Shown here: positions 28,002-37,603 of the stretch, in pieces
How the letters are laid out: every line of letters starts with the position of its first letter
Numbering within the stretch: position 1 is the stretch's first letter
Assembly (NCBI RefSeq): GCF_900114245.1
Contig: NZ_FOSK01000001.1
Coordinates: 496,001 to 560,000 of the forward strand
Direction: 5' to 3'
DNA length: 64,000 nt
Origin: Pseudovibrio ascidiaceicola
GTDB lineage: Bacteria > Pseudomonadota > Alphaproteobacteria > Rhizobiales > Stappiaceae
Notes under the pieces: generated by a model
The model's database searches: none
What the model saw: only the letters and a program-made list of their open reading frames with translations
What the model was told of the DNA's origin: nothing
Translations under genes and position numbers: made by a program

Positions 28002-28550
28002 ATGAATTCGTTTGAACTGAACAAAATTGCCGGCGCAATTCTGTTCGCCTTGGTTGTATTCATGGGCCTGAATGTTTTGACGGAAGTCATCTTTGCGCCT
28101 CATGGAAACGAAAAACGCGGTTTTGAGATTGAAGTCGCTGGTGCCGACAACGGCGCAGGTGATGAAGCTGCGGAAGAAGTCAAGGTCGTCTCAATTGAAG
28201 AGCTGCTCACCACTGCTTCTGCGGATGCTGGCGCGAAACAAGCTAAAAAATGTGCAGCTTGTCACACCTTCGATCAGGGCGGAAAAAACAAAGTTGGCCC
28301 GGGCCTCTGGGGTGTTGTAGGTCGCGCACCTGCATCTCATGATGGCTTCTCTTATTCCTCAGCGATGCAGGAGTTTGCTGCAAGCAATCCTGAGTGGACA
28401 TTTGAGCAGCTCAACGAGTTCATCAAAGCACCTAAGAAACATGTTTCTGGTACATCCATGGGCTACGCTGGTCTGAAGAAAGACAAGCCGCGCGCTGACC
28501 TGATCGCTTACCTGCGTTCACTTTCAGACAACCCAGTACCAATCAATTAA
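28002..28550 (+). CDS. cycM: Membrane-anchored cytochrome c (CycM-like)
   Basis: The 182-residue protein has an uncleaved N-terminal membrane anchor (residues 9-32), an acidic Ala/Glu linker (45-62), and a class I cytochrome c domain. The haem is bound at Cys84, Cys87 and His88 (CAACH), with the distal Met likely Met153 in GTSMGYAGL. Length and layout match rhizobial CycM, which carries electrons from the bc1 complex to an aa3 oxidase in the periplasm. ATG 28002 has GGAG upstream. A terminator follows directly, so it is monocistronic. Confidence 0.88.
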   Translation: MNSFELNKIAGAILFALVVFMGLNVLTEVIFAPHGNEKRGFEIEVAGADNGAGDEAAEEVKVVSIEELLTTASADAGAKQAKKCAACHTFDQGGKNKVGPGLWGVVGRAPASHDGFSYSSAMQEFAASNPEWTFEQLNEFIKAPKKHVSGTSMGYAGLKKDKPRADLIAYLRSLSDNPVPIN

Positions 28551-28598
28551 TATTGAATTGATATCCCTCCCACATATGTGAGGGTAGAATTGTTAAAG

Positions 28599-28624
28599 AG
28601 CCGGGATTTGATCCCGGCTTTTTT
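28599..28624 (+). terminator. Intrinsic terminator after cycM
   Basis: AGCCGGGAT-ttg-ATCCCGGCT perfect nine-pair stem followed by five T residues. Confidence 0.88.
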
Positions 28625-28715
28625 ATTGTCTGAATTTGCGTGAATGCTAACCTTTTCCTCGTTTCTTCCAGTTAAATTTTTGTCATCTTGGCAAAAGACG
28701 TTGTAGCGGAAGTGT

Positions 28716-28750
28716 TTTCAGCCGTAATCTTAGTTTAAGTTTGGCTGAAA
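28716..28750 (+). promoter_or_regulatory. Hairpin upstream of the peptide-binding protein gene
   Basis: TTTCAGCC (28716-28723) and GGCTGAAA (28743-28750) pair perfectly across a 19-base loop, 80 bases before the first yej gene. It could be an operator or leader stem; no T-run follows. Confidence 0.35.
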
Positions 28751-28829
28751 GCTGCAAGAAAAGTTCAATTTTCAGCGCGTGGTGTTTTTTCTACGCTAGA
28801 ACTACTGATTGTATTTATGGAGGAATGCT

Positions 28830-30695
28830 GTGCGTACCAGACTATATAGCTCACTGACAGGTTTGGCGTTCGCCATTGCAAGCCTTACATCCTCTGCAGC
28901 AATTGCTGAAACCAGTGAGCCTGAATGGCGGTATGCAGACTCTCTCATCAGCGCTCCTCAGATGCCGGAAGGTTTCGCGCACTTCCCCTATGTAAACCCG
29001 GATGCTCCCAAAGGGGGCAGGGTGCGGCTCTCGGCGACTGGCACCTTTGACAGTTTGAACCTTGTGGCTTCAAAAGGCATCCGTGCAGGCGGACTAGGCC
29101 TTATCTACGATACTCTGATGACCCCATCCATGAGCGAGTCCTCGACGGAGTATGGTCTGATCGCTGATGCGATGAAGTACCCTGAAGACTTTGCATGGGT
29201 GATCTATCGCTTGCGCCCTGATGCACGCTGGCACGATGGCAAGCCAATCACCACAGAAGATGTGGGATGGTCATTCGATCAGTGGACCACGCAAGATCCT
29301 TCCCGGAAATACTATTACCGTCATGTGACCGGCTATGACATTTTGAGCCCGACAGAGATCCGCTTCAACTTCGACAAACCGGGTAACAGAGAAGCCCCGC
29401 AAATCCTTGGCTCGCTCTACATCATGCCAAAGCATTGGTGGAATGAGAAAGATGCTCAGGGAAATGCGCGTGACATTTCCAGAAGCACCTTGGAAGTGCC
29501 TCTCGGCTCTGGTCCGTACCGTATTGGTGACGTCGTACCAGGGCGTTCAATCTCTTTTGAACGCGTTGACGACTACTGGGCGCAAGATCTGAATGTGAAT
29601 GTCGGCTCCAACAACTTCGATACAATCGCCTACGATTACTACCGCGACGAAACCGTGCAGCTTGAAGCCTTTAAGGCTGACCGTTTTGACTGGCGCACGG
29701 AAACCACGGCTAAAAACTGGGCAACGGCCTATGATATTCCTGCTGTAAAAGCCAACCATGTCGTGCTGGAAAAGTTCCCGCAGACGTATCGTGGAAGTGG
29801 CTTGATGGTGGGCTTTATTCTCAACACCCGCAAAGAGAAGTTTCAGGATCGCCGCGTGCGCCGGGCATTGAACTATGCCTTGAATTTCCAGGAAATGAAC
29901 CGCACGATCTTCTTTGACCAATACAGCCGTTTCACCAGCTACTTCGACGGAACAAAACTCGCATCTGCAGGCCTGCCAGAAGGGCGTGAGCTGGAAATTC
30001 TGAAATCTTTGAAATCACCAGTGCCTGAAGCGGTCTTTACTGAGCCCTACGAGAACCCGGTATCGGAAGATTCTCGTCAGGAGCGCTCCAATCTGAGAAA
30101 GGCAATAGGTCTTCTTAGAGACGCTGGCTACGTGCAAAAGCAAGGCAAGCTCGTCAACAAAGAGACTGGCGAACCATTCACAATCGAATACCTGATGAAT
30201 GGTGGCCGCTTTGAGCGCGTTGCTCTTCGTTATCAAGCCTCGCTGAAGAAGCTTGGCATTGACCTGCAGCTGCGCGTCGTCGACAGCTCACAATATGTCA
30301 ACCGCGTCCGCAGCCGCGATTTCGGTATGATCTACACCGGTTGGGCGCAGTCTCTTTCTCCTGGCAACGAGCAGAGAGAGTATTGGGGCTCAAATGCTGC
30401 GGACAGCGAAGCATCTCAAAACTATGCGGGTATCAAGAACCCTGCCATCGACGAGCTGATTGATATCATCATCAACTCTGATGATCGTGACGAATTGGTT
30501 GCAGCAACTAAGGCTTTGGACCGTATCCTGATGTGGGAGCAATACGTTGTTCCAGGTTGGACATCTCCATTCAGCCGCGTTGCGCGCTGGGATCGTTTCG
30601 CACACCCAAAACAGCTTCCTGAATTCTCCATCGGTTTCCCAACCGTCTGGTGGTGGGATGAAGAAAAAGCCAAGAAGATAGAGGAGGCCAATTGA
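28830..30695 (+). CDS. yejA: Periplasmic peptide-binding protein, YejA-like (first copy)
   Basis: The 621-residue family-5 solute-binding protein has a Sec signal peptide (residues 1-25, cleavage near AAIA-ETSE). Features of the YejA/oligopeptide group follow: FPYVNPDAPKGGRVRLSATGTFDSLN, LRPDARWHDGKPITTEDV and GSGPYRIGDV. It captures peptides in the periplasm for the YejBEF importer encoded downstream. GTG 28830 was chosen because AGGAGGAAT-type signal (GGAGGAA) lies five bases upstream and the product then starts with a proper signal peptide. Its stop overlaps the next start by one base. Confidence 0.88.
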   Translation: MRTRLYSSLTGLAFAIASLTSSAAIAETSEPEWRYADSLISAPQMPEGFAHFPYVNPDAPKGGRVRLSATGTFDSLNLVASKGIRAGGLGLIYDTLMTPSMSESSTEYGLIADAMKYPEDFAWVIYRLRPDARWHDGKPITTEDVGWSFDQWTTQDPSRKYYYRHVTGYDILSPTEIRFNFDKPGNREAPQILGSLYIMPKHWWNEKDAQGNARDISRSTLEVPLGSGPYRIGDVVPGRSISFERVDDYWAQDLNVNVGSNNFDTIAYDYYRDETVQLEAFKADRFDWRTETTAKNWATAYDIPAVKANHVVLEKFPQTYRGSGLMVGFILNTRKEKFQDRRVRRALNYALNFQEMNRTIFFDQYSRFTSYFDGTKLASAGLPEGRELEILKSLKSPVPEAVFTEPYENPVSEDSRQERSNLRKAIGLLRDAGYVQKQGKLVNKETGEPFTIEYLMNGGRFERVALRYQASLKKLGIDLQLRVVDSSQYVNRVRSRDFGMIYTGWAQSLSPGNEQREYWGSNAADSEASQNYAGIKNPAIDELIDIIINSDDRDELVAATKALDRILMWEQYVVPGWTSPFSRVARWDRFAHPKQLPEFSIGFPTVWWWDEEKAKKIEEAN

Positions 30696-32566
30696 TGACG
30701 CTAAGCCAAATCAGTAGACGTAGCTTCCTGCACTTCAGCGCGGCCACCGCGGCAGCCTTTCTGGTGCCCGGCGGAGCCCTGCCGGTTCAGGCGGGAACTT
30801 TAAGCCACGGCCTCTCTGTCTTTGGTGATCTGAAGTACCCAAAGGATTTCACGGCGTTTGATTACGTTAATCCGGATGCTCCGGTTGGTGGCAAAATCGC
30901 CATGACTGCGCCGAGCTGGGGCTACAATCAGAACCCGCAGACCTTCAACACGTTCAACACCTTCATCCTCAAAGGAGACGCCCCACCGCGTATGGAGCTC
31001 TGTTTTGATAGCCTGATGGTGCGTGCCTATGACGAACCGGATGCCGTGTATGGTCTGGTGGCCGAAAGCGCTCTGGTCTCGGAAGACGGCAACTTCGTAA
31101 CCTTCAAAATCCGACCAGAAGCCCGGTTCCATGACGGATCAACTCTCAATGCAGAAGATGTTGCTTTCAGTCTGAACCTTCTGAAGGAAAAAGGGCACCC
31201 GATTATCAGCCAGTCCATCAAGGAAATGGTTTCTGTAACTGCACCTGATGAGCACACTGTCACGGTTGCTTTTTCTGGCTATCACAGCAGGCAACTTCCT
31301 TTATTGATAGCAACTCTCCCTATTGTCTCAAAAACATATTACACTCGCTACAACTTCGAAGCGTCAACGCTGACACCGCCGTTGTCCTCGGGACCATACA
31401 TGGTCGGACGCTATGAGATTGGCCGGTACATTGAGTACAAAAAGGTAGAGAATTACTGGGCGAAAGACCTGCCAGTAACCAAAGGCCATCACAACTTCGA
31501 AATCATCCGTCTGGACTTTTTCCGAGATCGTCAGGCAACATTCGAAGCCTTCAAGAAAGGTCGTTTGACGTTCCACGAAGAGTTCTCGTCAAAGACCTGG
31601 GCGACGGAATACAACTTCCCTGCATTGACAGAGGGACGTGTTGCCAAGAAGGAATTTGCCATCCGCCTCCCATCAGGGGCGCAAGGTTGGTTCCTCAACA
31701 CGCGTAAAGAGAAGTTCTCCAATCCCAAGGTCCGTGAAGCGCTTGGCTACGCCTTCGACTTTGAATGGTCGAATGCAGCGCTGTTTTATGATCTTTACAC
31801 CAGAACCCAGTCATTCTTCGAAAACTCAGAGATGAAGGCTGTTGGCTTGCCAAGCGATGCCGAACTGGCCTTGCTGGAGCCTTACAAGAAAGACCTGCCT
31901 GAAGGGGTCTTTGGTGAGGCGATCACGCAACCTGTCTCCAATGGCTCAGGTCAGGATCGCAAACTCCTCAGAGAAGCCTCGCTTCTGCTCAAGGAGGCCG
32001 GTTACTACAGGCGCGGTGAGCAACTGATCGGGCCTGATGGAAAGCAGCTGGAAATGGAGTTTCTTTCCAACTCGCCTGCCTTTGAACGAATTGTGTTGCC
32101 ATACGTCAAGAATCTCAGACTGTTAGGCATTGAAGCAAGCTTCCGCGTCGTTGATCCGGCACAGTTCCAGAAGCGTGTAGATGATTTTACCTATGACATT
32201 GTCGGGCACCGTTTTTCTCTGACACCAACACTTGGGCCGAGCATCCGCAACTTCTGGACATCGGCCTCTGCTGAAACCTTCGGATCTTACAATCTCTCCG
32301 GCATCAAGGTGCCTGCTGTCGACGATTTGGTGGATAAGGCGCTGAATGCATCCTCGCGTGAGGAAATGATAACCGCTGCCAGAGCATTGGATAGAGTTCT
32401 GCGTGCAGGCTATTACTGGGTGCCGCAGTGGTTCAAAGCCTTCCACACAGTAGCTGTCTGGGACATGTTCGGCATTCCGAATGATATGCCGGCATATGCC
32501 TTCCCCGTAGAAGCGACGTGGTGGGTGGATTCAGAAAAAGCCGCTCGCATCGGCAAGGAAAGTTAG
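30695..32566 (+). CDS. Second YejA-like peptide-binding protein, Tat signal
   Basis: The 623-residue family-5 binding protein is homologous to its upstream neighbour (YPKDFTAFDYVNPDAPVGGKIAM, IRPEARFHDGSTLNAEDVAF, LSSGPYMVGRYEIGRYIEYKKVENYWAKDLP in pieces). Its N-terminus carries a twin-arginine motif SRRSFLHFSA before a hydrophobic stretch, so export is likely by Tat rather than Sec. The start ATG overlaps the previous stop (TGATG) behind GAGGAGG, giving tight translational coupling. The pair probably arose by duplication and may widen peptide range. Confidence 0.86.
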   Translation: MTLSQISRRSFLHFSAATAAAFLVPGGALPVQAGTLSHGLSVFGDLKYPKDFTAFDYVNPDAPVGGKIAMTAPSWGYNQNPQTFNTFNTFILKGDAPPRMELCFDSLMVRAYDEPDAVYGLVAESALVSEDGNFVTFKIRPEARFHDGSTLNAEDVAFSLNLLKEKGHPIISQSIKEMVSVTAPDEHTVTVAFSGYHSRQLPLLIATLPIVSKTYYTRYNFEASTLTPPLSSGPYMVGRYEIGRYIEYKKVENYWAKDLPVTKGHHNFEIIRLDFFRDRQATFEAFKKGRLTFHEEFSSKTWATEYNFPALTEGRVAKKEFAIRLPSGAQGWFLNTRKEKFSNPKVREALGYAFDFEWSNAALFYDLYTRTQSFFENSEMKAVGLPSDAELALLEPYKKDLPEGVFGEAITQPVSNGSGQDRKLLREASLLLKEAGYYRRGEQLIGPDGKQLEMEFLSNSPAFERIVLPYVKNLRLLGIEASFRVVDPAQFQKRVDDFTYDIVGHRFSLTPTLGPSIRNFWTSASAETFGSYNLSGIKVPAVDDLVDKALNASSREEMITAARALDRVLRAGYYWVPQWFKAFHTVAVWDMFGIPNDMPAYAFPVEATWWVDSEKAARIGKES

Positions 32567-32580
32567 GGACAAAGAAGCCC

Positions 32581-33690
32581 ATGGGCGCCTATATTCTGCG
32601 TAGATTGCTTTTGATGATCCCGACCCTTATCGGCATCATGGCAATCAACTTTGTCATTATTCAGTTCGCACCAGGCGGACCAATTGAGCAAGTTATCGCT
32701 CAATTGCAAGGGGATAGTGTATCCGCAACCAGCCGCATTTCGGGTGGTGGAAGTGATTTTGGAAGTTCTGCTGCAGCCAATCAGGGCGGCGGAGACAGTG
32801 CAGGATCGAAGTATCGAGGGGCACAAGGCCTTGATCCGGAATTTATCAAGGAACTCGAGGTCCAGTTTGGCTTCGACAAGCCCCCTCTGGAGCGTTTCGG
32901 GCGTTTGATCTTGGACTACGCGACCTTCAATTTCGGTGACAGCTACTTCCGAGACATTGCTGTTGTTGATCTGATCATCGAAAAGCTACCGGTGTCTATC
33001 TCGCTGGGCTTATGGATGACGCTCATCTCCTATGGCATCTCAATCCCCCTTGGCATTCGCAAAGCAGTAAAAGACGGCACCTCGTTTGATGTCTGGACAT
33101 CCAGCATCATCATTGTGGGCTATGCAATCCCGGGCTTCCTGTTTGCAATCATGCTGATTGTTCTCTTTGCCGGCGGTTCTTTCTGGGACTTCTTCCCGCT
33201 CCGAGGCCTCACCTCAGAGGGCTGGAGCGACATGTCATGGCCACAACGGATCCTCGACTACTTCTGGCATCTGGTTTTGCCGCTGACTGCAATGGCACTG
33301 TCCGCCTTTGCAACAACAACGCTTTTGACGAAGAACTCCTTCCTCGATGAAATCCGAAAGCAGTACGTTCAGACTGCCCGCGCCAAGGGCCTGACAGAGC
33401 GTCAGGTACTTTACGGCCACGTCTTCCGCAATGCTATGCTTATTGTAGTTGCTGGCTTCCCCGGTGCGTTCATCTCGGCGTTCTTTGCTGGCTCTCTCCT
33501 CATCGAGACCATCTTCTCACTGGACGGCCTTGGCCTGCTGGGCTTCGAGTCCGCGCTCAACCGCGATTATGCAGTTATGTTCGCCACGCTCTATATCTTC
33601 TCGTTGATGGGTTTGATTGTGAATCTGGTTTCGGACCTCACCTACACCTGGATTGATCCCCGGATCGATTTTGAAAGCCGGGAGGTGTAA
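32581..33690 (+). CDS. yejB: Peptide ABC transporter permease YejB
   Basis: The 369-residue permease starts MGAYILRRLLLMIPTLIGIMAINFVIIQFAPGG. It has a Gly/Ser-rich periplasmic insert (residues 45-80) and then five membrane segments with the EAA-like loop ARAKGLTERQVLYGHVFRNAML. It forms half of the membrane channel with YejE. ATG 32581 was chosen over an upstream in-frame start because the first residues then match the family. Confidence 0.92.
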   Translation: MGAYILRRLLLMIPTLIGIMAINFVIIQFAPGGPIEQVIAQLQGDSVSATSRISGGGSDFGSSAAANQGGGDSAGSKYRGAQGLDPEFIKELEVQFGFDKPPLERFGRLILDYATFNFGDSYFRDIAVVDLIIEKLPVSISLGLWMTLISYGISIPLGIRKAVKDGTSFDVWTSSIIIVGYAIPGFLFAIMLIVLFAGGSFWDFFPLRGLTSEGWSDMSWPQRILDYFWHLVLPLTAMALSAFATTTLLTKNSFLDEIRKQYVQTARAKGLTERQVLYGHVFRNAMLIVVAGFPGAFISAFFAGSLLIETIFSLDGLGLLGFESALNRDYAVMFATLYIFSLMGLIVNLVSDLTYTWIDPRIDFESREV

Positions 33691-33696
33691 CGAACA

Positions 33697-34881
33697 ATGG
33701 ACACACAACTCGAAAAACGCCTTCGGGATCAGGGCTACGAAACAATCAATCCGCTGCCAGAGCAGACACAACCGCCTGAAAAGCAGCAAAAGCTGTCACC
33801 GCTCAACCAACGCCGCCTGCAGAATTTCAAAGCCAACAAGCGTGGATACTGGTCCCTCTGGATATTCCTCGTCCTGTTTGTGCTCGCTCTGGGCGCAGAG
33901 TTCATCACCAATGACCGCCCAATTCTGGTTTCCTATAAGGGCGAGCTGCTCATGCCGGTCTTTACAGATTACCCGGAGGAAAAGTTCGGCGGCTTCCTTG
34001 CAACAACGGACTATCGTGATCCATTCATTCAGGAAGAGATCGACGCCAACGGCTGGATCCTCTGGCCTCCGATCCGCTATTCCTACCAGACGGTCAACAA
34101 TGAAATCCCTGTCCCAGCACCTGCTCCGCCAAGCTGGATGATGGACAAGGAACTGCGCTGTGAGCGTTATGCAGAGGGTGTGAACGATCCAAACTGTACA
34201 ATAGGCAACTGGAACTGGCTCGGCACGGACGATCAGGGCCGCGATGTTCTTGCCCGTCTTGTCTACGGATTCCGCATCTCCGTGCTCTTCGGTCTGGCTC
34301 TCACATTGGCGTCGTCCGTCATCGGCATTGGCGCCGGTGCAGTGCAGGGCTTCTATGGTGGTTGGGTTGACCTTGGCTTCCAGCGCTTCATTGAAATCTG
34401 GACGGCAATGCCGACGCTCTATCTCATCTTGATCATCTCGTCGGTGCTAACGCCGGGGTTCTGGATCCTGTTCTCAATCTTGCTCGCCTTCTCCTGGGTG
34501 GCCTTGGTCGGCGTAGTCCGGGCGGAGTTCCTGAGAGGCAGGAACTTCGAATACATCTCCGCAGCGCGAGCGCTTGGTGTTTCCAACGGTACGATTATGC
34601 GCCGCCATCTGCTGCCAAACGCAATGGTCGCAACACTGACCTTCATGCCGTTCATTCTGAATGGCTCCATCTCCACGCTGACAGCGTTGGATTTCCTCGG
34701 CTTCGGTCTGCCTCCAGGCTCCGCCTCGCTGGGTGAGCTGCTCAAGCAAGGCAAGAACAACCTTCAGGCGCCGTGGCTTGGTATGACCGGCTTCTTCGTC
34801 CTGTCGATCATGCTCAGCCTGCTGATCTTCATTGGTGAAGCGGTCCGCGACGCCTTTGATCCACGCAAAACCATGAACTGA
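33697..34881 (+). CDS. yejE: Peptide ABC transporter permease YejE
   Basis: The 394-residue permease has an N-terminal cytoplasmic tail, a first membrane segment (about 50-70), a large periplasmic domain (70-170) ending GTDDQGRDVLARLVYGFRIS, and a second membrane bundle with the EAA loop AARALGVSNGTIMRRHLLPN. It starts six bases after yejB. With YejB it forms the translocation pore. Confidence 0.92.
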   Translation: MDTQLEKRLRDQGYETINPLPEQTQPPEKQQKLSPLNQRRLQNFKANKRGYWSLWIFLVLFVLALGAEFITNDRPILVSYKGELLMPVFTDYPEEKFGGFLATTDYRDPFIQEEIDANGWILWPPIRYSYQTVNNEIPVPAPAPPSWMMDKELRCERYAEGVNDPNCTIGNWNWLGTDDQGRDVLARLVYGFRISVLFGLALTLASSVIGIGAGAVQGFYGGWVDLGFQRFIEIWTAMPTLYLILIISSVLTPGFWILFSILLAFSWVALVGVVRAEFLRGRNFEYISAARALGVSNGTIMRRHLLPNAMVATLTFMPFILNGSISTLTALDFLGFGLPPGSASLGELLKQGKNNLQAPWLGMTGFFVLSIMLSLLIFIGEAVRDAFDPRKTMN

Positions 34882-34898
34882 AGAAGGGAGGATCGCAC

Positions 34899-36530
34899 AT
34901 GACTGATAATCAAACGCTCCTCTCTGTTGAGGACCTTTCCATCGCCTTTCGACAAGGTGAAAAGGAAAATCTCGCCGTCGACCAAATCTCCTTCGAGATC
35001 AAAGAAGGTGAGACTGTCGCACTTGTGGGCGAAAGCGGCTCAGGCAAATCTGTTTCAGCTCTATCCGTGCTCAAGCTGCTGCCCTATCCGGCTGCCAGCC
35101 ATCCAACTGGCAAGATCGTCTATCAGGGTGAAGACCTGATAGCAGCGACTGAAAGCGAAATGCGCCGTGTGCGTGGCAACAAGATCTCCATGATCTTTCA
35201 GGAGCCTATGAGCTCACTGAACCCACTACACACCATCGAACAGCAGATTGCGGAGATCCTGAAGATCCACCGCGGTCTTGGTGAAACCAATGCCAGAAAG
35301 CGCGTGCTGGAACTCTTGGACCAGGTCGGTATTCCGAATCCGGAAGAACGCCTGAAATCTTATCCGCACCAGCTCTCTGGTGGTCAGCGCCAACGTGTCA
35401 TGATCGCCATGGCATTGGCAAATGAGCCAGACCTGCTGATCGCAGATGAGCCAACAACGGCACTAGACGTCACGGTTCAGGCGCAAATCCTACAATTGTT
35501 GAAAGACCTGCAAAAGAGCACAGGCATGGCCATGCTCTTTATCACCCATGACCTCGGCATTGTGCGCCGGATCTCTGATCGGGTTTGTGTGATGACACAG
35601 GGCAAAATTGTGGAGCAGGGCGATACCGAAGACATTTTCGAAAGCCCTCAACACGAGTACACACAGCATCTGCTGGCAGCCGAACCTAAAGGGCATCCGC
35701 CTGCAGGTGACAGCAGCCAGCCAATTGTCGTGGAAGCCAAAGACCTCAAGGTCTGGTTCCCTGTCAAGCGCGGCTTTCTGCGTAAAACGGTTAGTCACAT
35801 CAAGGCGGTCGATGGCATCGACGTTACCGTTCGTGCTGGGCAGACACTCGGCATTGTGGGCGAAAGTGGATCAGGCAAAACCACGCTGGGTCTCGCTATC
35901 CTGCGTATGATTTCCTCAAACGGTCAGATCAGCTTCAATGGCTCTGATATTCAGGAACACTCCTGGAAGCAGATGCGTCCGCTGCGCCGGGATATGCAGA
36001 TCGTGTTTCAGGATCCATTTGGCTCCCTGTCACCGCGTATGTCAGTCTCTGAGATTGTTGGTGAAGGCCTCAAGATCCATATGCCAAACCTCACGGCGAA
36101 GGAGCGGGAAGCCAAAGTGGCAGCTGCTCTGGAAGAGGTGGGGCTGGATGCTGCCACAAGGTTCCGTTATCCGCACGAGTTCTCTGGCGGGCAGCGTCAA
36201 CGTATCTCGATTGCGCGGGCAATGGTGCTGGAGCCAAAGTTCGTGATGCTGGATGAGCCAACTTCGGCGCTGGATATGAGCGTTCAGGCACAGGTCGTCG
36301 ACTTGCTCCGTGATCTGCAAAAGGCTCATGGATTGGCGTATTTGTTCATCTCGCACGACCTCAAGGTCGTCCGTGCACTTGCTAATGATGTAGTGGTTAT
36401 GCAGCATGGCAAGGTGATGGAGGCGGGGACCTCAGACGAAGTCTTCGACGACCCTCAGACTGAGTATACCAAGGCTCTGATGGCTGCTGCGTTCCGCATG
36501 GAAGCCATCGAGGGCGTCATCAACTCGTGA
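34899..36530 (+). CDS. yejF: Peptide ABC transporter ATP-binding protein YejF (two NBDs)
   Basis: The 543-residue protein fuses two nucleotide-binding domains. The first has Walker A GESGSGKS, signature LSGGQRQR, Walker [12 protein letters not shown]; the second has [16 protein letters not shown] and [10 protein letters not shown]. This fused layout is typical of YejF-like and some oligopeptide/microcin C importers. It powers YejB-YejE. GAAGGGAGG precedes the ATG. The five-gene set is continuous from 28830 with overlaps or short gaps, so one operon is likely. Confidence 0.94.
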   Translation: MTDNQTLLSVEDLSIAFRQGEKENLAVDQISFEIKEGETVALVGESGSGKSVSALSVLKLLPYPAASHPTGKIVYQGEDLIAATESEMRRVRGNKISMIFQEPMSSLNPLHTIEQQIAEILKIHRGLGETNARKRVLELLDQVGIPNPEERLKSYPHQLSGGQRQRVMIAMALANEPDLLIADEPTTALDVTVQAQILQLLKDLQKSTGMAMLFITHDLGIVRRISDRVCVMTQGKIVEQGDTEDIFESPQHEYTQHLLAAEPKGHPPAGDSSQPIVVEAKDLKVWFPVKRGFLRKTVSHIKAVDGIDVTVRAGQTLGIVGESGSGKTTLGLAILRMISSNGQISFNGSDIQEHSWKQMRPLRRDMQIVFQDPFGSLSPRMSVSEIVGEGLKIHMPNLTAKEREAKVAAALEEVGLDAATRFRYPHEFSGGQRQRISIARAMVLEPKFVMLDEPTSALDMSVQAQVVDLLRDLQKAHGLAYLFISHDLKVVRALANDVVVMQHGKVMEAGTSDEVFDDPQTEYTKALMAAAFRMEAIEGVINS

Positions 36531-36570
36531 TGTGCTGCTGCCTCTGCTCAGTGACCAATAAACAATTAAT

Positions 36571-36594
36571 CCATGGCCGATTACTCGGCCATGG
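36571..36594. terminator. Perfect 10-bp hairpin between converging genes
   Basis: CCATGGCCGA-ttac-TCGGCCATGG. No strong T-run on either strand (minus tail ATTAATTGTTT is the better), so termination is likely only partly intrinsic. Confidence 0.5.
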
Positions 36595-36623
36595 GCAAAG
36601 CAAGCTTGTTGTCTCAGCGAAAA

Positions 36624-36956
36624 TTAGGATCCGACAACAACAATATTGCCAACTTTTAGCGAGACCTTGCCACTCGCTTCCATCAGCTGAATTGGCGTAC
36701 GCTTAACGACTTCGGCCATTGCCTTCGCGTATCCGCCATCACCTTTCAGTGAAGCAGGCTTGAAATTCTTCAGTTTGGAATCTTTGCTCACTTCATCAAG
36801 AAACTTCTCTTCAGCGCGTTTCTTTTTTTGCTTTAGCTCTTTGAGGAAGGCGTCTTCGGTTTTTTCATCCACCTTAGCTTTTTTGAAAGCAGCCTTAATC
36901 TTAGAGGTCTCTTTGTAGACTTGATCGACATCATCGAACTTCATAAGCACGGCCAT
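36624..36956 (-). CDS. Uncharacterised Lys-rich small protein
   Basis: The 110-residue cytoplasmic-looking protein begins MAVLMKFDDVDQVYKETSK, has a strongly charged Lys/Glu helical middle (FLKELKQKKKRAEEKF) and ends in a short hydrophobic KVGNIVVVGS. There is no signal peptide or recognised domain. ATG 36956 was chosen because AGGGAG precedes it; the open frame begins 11 codons earlier. It stands alone between converging yejF and a methyltransferase gene. Confidence 0.7.
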   Translation of the reverse strand: MAVLMKFDDVDQVYKETSKIKAAFKKAKVDEKTEDAFLKELKQKKKRAEEKFLDEVSKDSKLKNFKPASLKGDGGYAKAMAEVVKRTPIQLMEASGKVSLKVGNIVVVGS

Positions 36957-37099
36957 CAGGATCTCCCTCTTGTTGTTTTCTTGGATCAACGGCCAGTATC
37001 ACGCTAGGGACACTACTTGCGCATTCTTACCATAGGGTAACAAAAGGAAGTGGAGGTTGAAGCATTTGAGGCAAAGCGCTTGCTCACTGAGCGGAGGAC

Positions 37100-37561
37100 T
37101 TACATCCACCGCCGGACACGTGCTTTGTAGGTAAGGTATTCTTGACCAAAGTTCTCTTCCAGAAGCTCTTCTTCAGGCTTGATCTGGAACAGGGTGATGT
37201 AGGCGGCAAAACCCAGAGCAACCGGAATGGCGAGCAGGTTCCCTTGAAAGACAGCCCACCCAAGCAGAATGAACTGCAAGCCTAAATACATCGGATTGCG
37301 CGTCTTGGAGTAAATTCCGTCAGAAACAATCGCACTCGCATTTTCAGGATGGGACGGACTCGTCGTTGTCCGTGCTCTGCGAAACTCAGAAAGCCCGGTC
37401 GCTCCAAAATAGCCACCAGCTCCGATGCCAATCACAAGAAAGGCTGTCTCTGCACCATGCAGATTGATATCTCCGGGAAGCAACATTGCAACCATCCATA
37501 TGATAACTGCAAAGCTAAAGAAAACGGCCACAGGCGGGAACCTGAGTTTTAAATTATCCAT
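37100..37561 (-). CDS. Isoprenylcysteine carboxyl methyltransferase-like membrane protein
   Basis: The 153-residue protein has four hydrophobic segments and the ICMT/PEMT signature: the GIYSKTRNPMYLGLQ loop, then KPEEELLEENFGQEYLTYKARVRRW. The family is SAM-dependent and acts in the inner membrane; bacterial members methylate unknown lipid or small targets. No target is evident from the neighbours. Confidence 0.82.
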   Translation of the reverse strand: MDNLKLRFPPVAVFFSFAVIIWMVAMLLPGDINLHGAETAFLVIGIGAGGYFGATGLSEFRRARTTTSPSHPENASAIVSDGIYSKTRNPMYLGLQFILLGWAVFQGNLLAIPVALGFAAYITLFQIKPEEELLEENFGQEYLTYKARVRRWM

Positions 37562-37603
37562 TGTGGTCCAGTAGTTTGTTGTTCCAAAAATGCAGGAAGC
37601 CTA

